From assembly GCA_027382625.1 (NCBI GenBank), contig JAJKFJ010009537.1, forward strand, positions 1 through 14,557: 14,557 bases of DNA, written 5' to 3'. The stretch is from Tetmemena sp. SeJ-2015. Taxonomy: Eukaryota; Ciliophora; Spirotrichea; Sporadotrichida; Oxytrichidae. A model generated the notes under the pieces. The model was not told where the DNA came from and ran no database searches. It worked only from the letters and a program-made list of their open reading frames with translations. Shown here piece after piece: positions 8,147 through 14,557 of this stretch; the first letter of the stretch is position 1; every line of letters begins with the position of its first letter. A program made the position numbers and the translations under genes.

Positions 8147-9018
8147 ATGGACTCAAAAAGTAAAAAGCAGTCTAAGCCAAAAAAGGTCGATCTATATGAG
8201 CTGTTAGAGGTCGAGAGAGACGCTCCACTTCAGAAAATCAAGAGTCAATATAAGAAGATGGCACTCGTAAGGATTTCATAAATCATTTCTAAGATATAAA
8301 CTCACCACTTGGACTATAGAAATGGCATCCAGACAAGAACAATAACTCAGAGGATTCGAATGAGAAATTCAAACTCATCTCAGAGGCCTATTCAGGTAGA
8401 GTGACTTCCTATTAGTCTTTATTTCATTAACCTTATTCAAATATCGCTAATCGTTTTCAAGTGTTGAGCAACCCTGAAAGAAGGAAGCGCTACGACAAAT
8501 TCGGAACCATAGACGAGGAGATGCTCATGGAGGAAGATGACTTCTTATCTCATTTTTTCGGAGGAAAGAGCAGCAATATGACAGGCGATGACTTCTTCGA
8601 CCACTTTGATGAGTTCACAGATTTCCTGGAGAAAGACTCCAAGTTTATGAGAGGCATGTTCAGAGACTTCGGAAAGGAAGCACGAGTGAGAGGAAAGAGA
8701 AGAAAGAATGGCGGCGGTGGTGGCGCGAAAGGCAAGGGCATGGATGATATGGGAATGGCATTTGGAATGAGCATGGCTATGGGTGGTGATATTGATGACA
8801 TGATGGCTTTCATGATGATGGGGGGTCTTGGCATGGGAGGTATGGGCGGGATGGGCAAATCTAAAAAGCAGACAAAGAAGAAGCAAAAATAAGAGGAAGA
8901 TGACGGCTGGGATACTGAGGAGGAAGGAAGTGATGAAGATGGAGGAGCTAAGAAAAAGAAAAATGCAACAAATAAGGAAGACGAGGGATGGGAAACTGTA
9001 TCGGATGAAGATAACTGA
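8147..9018 (+). CDS. J-domain (DnaJ/Hsp40 class C type) protein
   Basis: Three exons are clear: 8147-8266, 8320-8395 and 8462-9018, with GTAAGG...CTATAG (53 nt) and GTAGAG...TTCAAG (66 nt) introns. Splicing gives 250 residues. The J domain (about 15-85) has VDLYELLEVERDAP, YKKMALKWHPDKN with HPD at 43-45, and EAYSVLSNPERRKRYDKFG. It lacks the zinc finger and C-terminal peptide-binding domains of DnaJ classes A and B. A helical acidic part (DDFLSHFFGG, DDFFDHFDEFTDFLE) follows, then a Gly/Met-rich run (about 149-198), a Lys-rich patch, TAA read as Gln209, and an acidic tail with two Trp motifs (DGWDT, EGWET) to TGA 9016-9018. J proteins stimulate Hsp70 ATPase; the client is unknown. The tail continues in frame only if TAA is sense; the normal code would end the protein at 8892. 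Confidence 0.9.
8267..8319 (+). other. intron 1 of the J-domain gene
   Basis: 53 nt, GTAAGG donor and CTATAG acceptor, phase 0. Its removal produces the canonical KKMALKWHPDKN. Confidence 0.9.
8396..8461 (+). other. intron 2 of the J-domain gene
   Basis: 66 nt, GTAGAG donor and TTCAAG acceptor, phase 1. Its removal joins EAYS to VLSNPERR, as expected for helices III-IV of the J domain. Confidence 0.9.
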
Positions 9019-9332
9019 GGAGAGTGAGCACCAATATAATAATCTTATTAGTAATTAATGTGTCTTTTACTATTGATAAAAGGAATTTAAATTTCCTAAA
9101 TCTTATAAGGGATTTGTATGTGACTTGCAAATACAAAAGGCTAAAGAAATATAAATAAGATAAACTGATAGACATTTTCACTTAACTAGAGGTTTCTTAG
9201 ACTAGATTTGGCTTTAATATTCCTCGCTGCTCTAGTTGACTGGCATTAGCTCTTGCTAAGTAATTAGATTTTGCTTGTATCTACTATCAATCATTAGAAT
9301 GTTCATAATAAATAGCTTTTTTTATTCTTTAA
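9019..9332. other. region between two convergent genes
   Basis: About 310 nt between the J-domain stop codon and the preferred stop of the - strand gene. It is AT-rich and must hold both 3' ends. An alternative splice form of the - strand gene stays open through here on the complement to a TGA at 9178-9180, including the coding-like run YKQNLITQQELMPVN. I cannot decide between the two ends. Confidence 0.4.
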
Positions 9333-10130
9333 TCATTTTGCTAAAAGCAAAGCCCTCCTTATCTTGCCTTGCCCCACAGCACCCATAGTGTTGGCCATGT
9401 CTTTGTTCACTACAATGCAAAAATAAAAGGAGAATTATAATTTACTTCAAAATGATTGCCTTGTGCCAAAGCGAGTAAAAATCCTCCAGAGTAACCTTAA
9501 ACAAAGGGCCATCTTAACTTTCTTGTCCCCTCACTAGCTCTTCCAGCTATTTCCTTCTTAGGGAACCGGTGCTCAACCTCTGCCCTTCAAGAGGTCCTGA
9601 GACGGTTTGTCTTTGGAAGTTTTCCTCTTTTTAAGTTTATGTCTAGCTAGTTGAGTCTCTCTACTCTTAACTTTATTTCTGCTGCTGTTTAAGTTTTTGC
9701 GCTTATTTATTCAGGTAAGGTTTGAGGTCCTCTCTCCAGACTTAAACTAGTCTAGGAGAAATTCCATTTTCCCTTGAATCCACATTTTTCTAAATACTTC
9801 CCTTCGTCTATGACTTCTACTAATCATTCACTTCGCTCTCTTAAAGATCCTTCTCTATCTATTACTCCAATAGCTGAAGCACTTGATGATACGAAACTTG
9901 AACATCTATATTCCAATAAGTTAGAGAAAAGTTCGAAAAATTAATGATAAGGGTCGAGCCAAAATTTTAGGACTTGCACAGTCTTGAGAATCAATCTTAC
10001 ATTTGAATTCTTTGATAGACATGTAAAGCTTGCTGAGATATTTTCCCTCTGGGTCTGTCAATCCATAAGCAGAATAGTTCCCTTCTTTGCGACCGAATAC
10101 TACCAGTCCACAACTTTCTCTCGCTCCCAT
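9333..10130 (-). CDS. unknown protein with Gln-rich middle
   Basis: ATG 10130 (complement) gives MGARESCGLVVFGRKEGNYS and YGLTDPEGKYLSKLYMSIKEF. A 28-nt intron (9973-10000, GTAAGA...GCAAG) leads to FLKFWLDPYHQFFELFSNLL and SSSASAIGVIDREGSLRERSE. A TGA at 9824-9826 then lies in frame before LVEVIDEGKYLEK. A 43-nt intron (9741-9783) joins to FWREDLKPYLNKQ, a Gln/Lys-rich coil, then LRRKQLEELVRGQE and DGPLFKVTLEDFYSLWHKAI. The last exon is best read as NKDMANTMGAVGQGKIRR to TGA 9333-9335; its junction near 9390-9450 is unresolved. The in-frame TGA is either Trp or removed by a very small intron of 15-18 nt starting at GTGAAT. About 230 residues. I do not recognise the family. Coding signal is strong in the first two thirds. 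Confidence 0.55.
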
Positions 10131-10414
10131 ATCGTGCAATTTAATTACTCTTTAATGCTATTAGTGGGAGGCATAATTTATTTCCCTTGTCAATATTTTC
10201 CTCCTTTCTCCTTTATTCACATCTAATGTTCATTATCGATGTTTAAGTGTACTAGATTACTTAAATATGGAAAAGTGTATTAAATGACTTAATATAGCAA
10301 CTCTTACTTCTTATTAAACTTTTTAATATCCTTATTCTTTATTGAAATGTGAAATTTTGTGATGTTTATAGTTAGAAATTCTACCTACTCCTTAGTATAT
10401 TTGTATTTTTATGG
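10131..10414. other. intergenic region between co-directional genes
   Basis: About 280 nt of AT-rich DNA with no convincing frame. It holds the 3' end of the long - strand gene upstream and the promoter of the Gln-rich gene. Confidence 0.4.
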
Positions 10415-13400
10415 TCATAGCTGTAGTTAAGTCTTAGGCACGAAGGGCACCTTGAGTTTAATCTCTCCATAGCTGTTGTTTCTCTCAGATAAGTGGTTCT
10501 CTATCTTTATTGCCATTTGGCTGCTCATCTCTGGTTTAGCTTAATAAAAGATGCTGTTATCTTTACATAAGAAAGTTTGTTAGTCCTGAGTGGCTTGAGT
10601 TTGTAGTTAACTCCAGAGATGCCTAGCTAGGACAGTTAAGATGTTCTATCTATGCTCGTTAGATCGGCTGCAGCTGCTGCTATAATATTCTAGCCCATAT
10701 CGTAAACGTTGCCTCTTGCAAATTAAGAGTGCTATTCATAATGATATAAAGGAAAAACAGACTCTCAATTGAGGAAAAATTCTTCAGTCTTCCTACCCAC
10801 AGAGTTGTAATGGTGCTTCTATAAACTTATGTTAGAGGAGCTCTTATTAACCTGCAGGCTTGAAGAAGCAAGTCCTTGATTAGCGTAGGAGCGACTATCT
10901 ACAGTGTTTTATTGCATCATAAATATCTTAAAGCATAAAAAGTTGATTGCAGCAGCTCATACATCTTTAAAGTAAAGTAATGCAAGATATTTTTGAATCT
11001 TATTTCTGATGGAAGTAGGATTTTAACTTATGTTTTAGTGAGGATTAAACTGATTCTTCATTATTAGCTTGGATTACTGGGGTGTGAGGCCGAGAGTTAC
11101 AGTCTCTATGCTTCTCGGGATGTTGTTACTATCAAAGTTTAAACTCTATTGGATAGTCTAATGACCCGAGGAATGAACTGCAAACTTTAAAATAAAATTC
11201 TTTATAGTGATTGATGCATTAGGGTGGAAGTTTGCCACATTATGATGGTAAGCGCTGTTAGTCATTTCTGGGATCACCCCACTGTTGAAGTTATCATACA
11301 ATAAACAAACTATTTAAGGAAAGGATTAGGTTTTTCATTTTGCCTATATTAATGTTGATATTTTGATAACTAGGTCCCAAATGGATTCCAAAGCCTGAGG
11401 GGTTGATAATCATCTGAGCGCCTCCACCTAGATGCGAAATCTACTGTTACCTCTCTGTGCGGTTCAGAGTCATAGACTTTAATTATCAATAGATAGATAT
11501 ATGTTCCAATGATAATAACAATTTAAACTTTCTCTGCTGAGAGAGTGTTGGTTTTTTGGTGTTACCGATACTATTCTTCTGCAGAGTGCCTTCCAAATCA
11601 TTTCGAGATTTATTCAAATTAGTGGCTGCTTCTACAATATCCTAGTGGGTCTTTATCTTATAAACTTAACTACAGAAATATGACACCTCATAAATATTAT
11701 TTGAAGGCACTTGATTGTCGCCGACTTTCCTTTCTACTGAAATGTCGTCTTGTCTGATAAGGAAGGGAGTCTTGCTGGCCTTTAGATTAATTATTTGCTG
11801 ATTTATTGACGAGCTGGAAATCAACTTTGCAGTTGGAGAGTTCTTATTTGCATAAAGCTGTAGATGCTCTGTCCCATGTTGTCTATAGTTTGAATCCTGA
11901 TCCTCCTCCAAGACTACATCCACTCCTGATCCACTCTTTGAAATATTTTCCCATAGTATAAAAATGCTGATTAAAGCTCTTACCTATTCTAGAAGTGTTG
12001 AGTTATTTAATAAGCGAGCTATTCTATTGAGTAACTTTGTAGTGCTTTAAATTGCCAATCGCCTGCTAGTTAATAACCCCACCACCTAGCTTAATCTTAT
12101 CGCGTAGCTGATTAATGCCATTTATTCTTTAGGATATACCTTTACCCAAATAGGAGAACTACAAGGCTTAAATTAAAAAGAGAGAGAGAGAGAGAGATTA
12201 TAAGTTGGCTGACTTTGGGTTGTTTGGAGTAATGGATATCAAATTGATCTGAGCTGGTTAATGGTTGCTCTCCTCCTAAGAGTGAGTGAAGGAGTTATCC
12301 CCCGAGGTCATATTAATTTACTATGGCACTCTTGAATATAAGAATTAGCAATTTCTATGAATAGCTATGTGGCTAGAGTTGTCCATTCTTTGAGCCTATC
12401 TCAGTTATGTTATTGGGGAGAAGTAAGGAGCTTCTCTTCTCCGCTATCTAACTAGTAAGCTTCTCATTCTCAATTTTTTGCGTTTTCGAGGGCGCAATAG
12501 TAACTGTCATAGTTTGTTCCCTTGCGCTAGTGGGCATTAGCTTTGAGGTAATTTAATACTCATCTTTCTTTAATGAGATAATGCTATACTTATAAATCAT
12601 CATTAGTGGTCTAAGTACTAAGCGTCTTTATCTGTGTCTTGAGAATTTCTAGCTCCTCAGTTATCTGCCTCCTGATCTGAGCCGTGCTTTCGTCAATCAA
12701 AGACCTCACGTCGCAATCTTAAACCCCACATCATATACACATGAAAATCTAGCTTAATTAAAAGTCTTGGTTGATATGTATGTTGTATTCCTAGTCCCCG
12801 TCCATGAAAGAGTGAGTTCGCACTTTTTTGGAGTGGGGCTCCGCTTACAGTTTACTCTACCAGCTGTTGCTTATGTTATTTATTTTTTACTCCAGCTATT
12901 CAATTTTATCGTCCACCTATCTTAAAATTTGAATAAACTATAAATAGGTCAAAATTTGACTTGAATAGGGCGGTTGTATTTCTCCAAGCTTCTACTTAAC
13001 TAACTTCTCAACTAGGTCTATCAAATTCGTTATCTAGTTACTCAAAAACAGACATGGAAGATAGATAATATAGGATGAAGATTTTTTTTGGGAAATACTC
13101 TCAGTGCCAGTCTTGCTCATAACCACAGAGTCCATCGCAGACTCATTGCAAAAATTTCATTTTAAAAGGGAGGGTCATTAAATATAATCATTCATGTGCC
13201 TGTTGAAAATATGCTGAGTAACTTTATCGTCATAGTCAACTGTGATTACGTTTTAGGTCAGATTCTTTCTGTATTATTCACCTGCATATAGAATATTAAA
13301 TTCTAATAAGCAATTTATAATTTCTGCATATTTGTTTAAAGAGAATTAAGTGAAATAGCGGGTGATTTGAATATTTAAGATTAACTGAGGGAAATAAGAC

Positions 13401-13988
13401 TGTGCAGATCATATAATAATTTTTCCCTTCTATTCTTGCCAGTGGAGCATCCTGACTGCAGATCTTTGACTGCATTTACTCTGGGCTGTCCCCAATAAAT
13501 TGATCAGGGGCTGCCATCACTCCGATGAGGTTGAGTGGGACCCCCTTAAATTTAATCTCTTGCTTTTCAGTATCTTATCTGTCTTACGTTGATTCCTCTC
13601 TAATAAGCTTAATAAGCATTCTTAATTCCTTACCTTATCCACTTCTCAAGCAGATCTTGACTTTTTTTCCAATTAGTTTAGAAGGCTTATGCCAACGATT
13701 TCATTGTAGGGTGAAATCATTTGAGTCTTGGAGTCATCTGATCAGAGAGCAGCTTGCTCATGGGATAGGGGATTTCTTCCTGTCGATCTCGCTATAAAAT
13801 GTCATTAAATCATTGTCAATGATACAGAGGTAAACTTAAATTTTGCATAAGTTAGCGAGGAGGTGCTTTAGGCATGAGGGATCCTCCACTATGCTGGCTC
13901 TAATAAAGTTGTCTTACTTCCCTGCGTCTGAGCCCATGATCTTCTTCCAGGCCAGAGTATGATCAAGTTTAGATCTTTTTCTTGCCAT
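10415..13988 (-). CDS. very long unknown protein, many small introns
   Basis: ATG 13988 (complement) begins MARKRSKLDHTLAWKKIMGS. Coding blocks then follow in order on one strand: ISPYNEIVGISLLNQLEKKS; after a 26-nt intron (13608-13633) LIREESTQDRQD and KGVPLNLIGVMAAPDQFIGD, RIEGKNYYMICTVLFPS; VITVDYDDKVTQHIFNRHMN; a coiled coil (STAQIRRQITEELEILKTQI); after a 22-nt intron (12568-12589) KKDEYQITSKLMPTSAREQ; IKLGGGVINQQAIGNLKHYK; VDVVLEEDQDSNYRQHG; ISHLGGGAQMIINPSGFGIH; IPEMTNSAYHHNVANFHPNA; NIIAAAAADLTSIDR; and after a 26-nt intron (10586-10611) KPEMSSQMAIKIENHL and YGEIKLKVPFVPKTQLQL before TGA 10415-10417. Roughly 1,000 residues. Regions of ordered text alternate with Ser/Gln/Asn-rich linkers. 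No domain was recognised. Two or more adjacent genes on the same strand cannot be excluded, especially around the CT repeat at 12179-12197 where the frame change is not explained. Confidence 0.5.
10586..10611 (-). other. 26-nt intron near the 3' end of the long unknown gene
   Basis: GTTAAC...CTCAG, phase 0, joins LGISG to DQQTFLCKDNSIF and the final exon. Confidence 0.6.
12179..12197. repeat. (AG)n microsatellite
   Basis: A perfect AG dinucleotide run of 19 nt on the + strand; on the complement it is a CT tract next to TTTTTAATTTAAG. It lies where two coding frames of the long - strand gene fail to meet, so it is probably part of an intron polypyrimidine tract. Confidence 0.85.
12568..12589 (-). 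other. 22-nt intron in the long unknown gene
   Basis: GTATAG...TTAAAG, phase 0, joins TTNDDLQ to KKDEYQITSK. One of the shortest well supported introns in the window. Confidence 0.6.
13608..13633 (-). other. 26-nt intron in the long unknown gene
   Basis: GTAAGG donor, TTAAG acceptor, phase 0. It joins EVDK to LIREESTQ and brings in the strongly coding block with GVPLNLIGVMAAPDQFIGD. Confidence 0.6.
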
Positions 13989-14118
13989 TTTGGCATGGTT
14001 TCCTCAGTGGTTTTAATTAAGACTGCCCTCATATTAATTAAGATAGGCTCCTTATTAAATAAGAACAAGGCGCTCATCAATTAAGCAAGCTTATACTATT
14101 TAATAAGAATTTAAACAC
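13989..14118. promoter_or_regulatory. shared upstream region of divergent genes
   Basis: 130 nt of AT-rich DNA between the start codons of the long - strand gene and the GC-rich + strand gene. Both promoters must be here or overlap the coding ends. No specific element is identified. Confidence 0.45.
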
Positions 14119-14557
14119 ATGGAGCCCGCCAACTTAATTCAAGGGGACGAGATCGTCCTGAATAAAGAAGCGATCTCTTTGCCCATAGATGAGGAAGCCT
14201 CGAGGTCTCTGAACGGGGAGGAGGAGCCTCCCGTCGAAGCTGGAGTCGGCGATCTAGATCCAGCCATCGATGAGCACGCACTCTTAAAATCAAAGCGCGG
14301 GAGGAAGAGCAAGTACGAGGGCGCGGAGCACCCCGAGCTCATCGATCGTGCCAAGCTGATCTTGCCCTTGCACAACTACAACCTCGAGAAGGTCCTAGAG
14401 CTGGAGGAGTTCCTGCCGCTGAGAGGATCCAAGGACCTCACCCGCTTCGTGAGCAAGTTCATCCTCAACAAGACTCTCCAAGGCCACTCCAAGTCCATGA
14501 AGGAGAAGTCGATGAAGTCGATCCAGATCAATACAGACACCTTCAAAAATTAAGAAA
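14119..14557 (+). CDS. unknown protein with AT-hook-like basic motif (5' part)
   Basis: ATG 14119 follows an AT-rich leader and opens MEPANLIQGDEIVLNKEAIS. The frame reaches the window end, with TAA at 14551-14553 read as Gln. An acidic, Pro-containing N-terminus (about residues 1-55) precedes SKRGRKSKYEG near residue 60, where the RGRK core resembles an AT-hook DNA-contact motif. Next comes a helical segment (HPELIDRAKLILPLHNYNLE, VLELEEFLPLRGSKD) and a Lys/Ser-rich part with the short repeat EKSMKS. Base composition is far more GC-rich than any other gene here, with many codons ending in C or G, suggesting high expression or different history. A nuclear or chromatin role is a guess from one motif. 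The 3' end is outside the window. Confidence 0.7.

Noticed and set aside
8545..8886. - strand ORFs of 102-113 codons opposite the J-domain gene
   Set aside because: They are antisense to the well supported Gly/Met-rich exon and consist of its complement composition (His, Pro, Ile runs).
1..14557. Telomeric repeats, tRNA or rRNA genes, CRISPR arrays, transposase genes
   Set aside because: None was seen on either strand; no C4A4-type or C4A2-type repeats and no transposase motif were found by eye.

Overview
The window reads as nuclear DNA of a ciliate. Clear protein families only hold together if TAA and TAG are read as amino acids (taken as Gln). In the protein kinase, TAG lies between the catalytic helix and the HxDLKPGN loop. 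In the J-domain protein, a TAA lies before an acidic tail that stays in frame. Genes are dense and often divergent or convergent, and they are cut by many short GT-AG introns (about 17-66 nt where best supported). TGA ends most genes, but several TGAs also fall inside otherwise continuous coding frames, as in karyorelict-type codes where TGA is both Trp and stop. Lineage cannot be fixed from the sequence alone. No telomeric repeats, tRNA, rRNA or mobile elements were recognised.

Layout. 1-90: 3' end of a + strand gene. 176-418: small possible + strand gene. 648-1272 (-): unknown acidic protein with one intron. 1449-1957 (+): small LYR-motif protein, probably mitochondrial. 2117-2857 (-): secreted or membrane protein with a signal peptide and two introns. 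2963-5627 (-): long unknown protein with a Cys-rich N-terminus. 5865-7945 (-): Ser/Thr kinase that appears fused through a coiled coil to a TLDc domain. 8147-9018 (+): J-domain protein, divergent from the kinase gene across about 200 nt. 9333-10130 (-): unknown Gln-rich protein. 10415-13988 (-): very long unknown protein with coiled-coil and low-complexity parts. 14119-end (+): start of a GC-rich gene with a basic AT-hook-like motif, divergent from the previous gene.

Conventional six-frame ORFs are misleading here. TAA/TAG are sense, introns are tiny, and with one or no effective stop codon many wrong frames stay open, so exon chains were built from protein-family matches, codon pattern and splice phase. 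Exon boundaries of the two long unknown genes are provisional. No operon or shared pathway is evident. The most notable items are the kinase-TLDc fusion, in-frame TGAs, the very small introns, and a few frame breaks or insertions in the TLDc domain that ordinary GT-AG introns do not explain well and that could be unexcised germline DNA, sequence errors or frameshifting.
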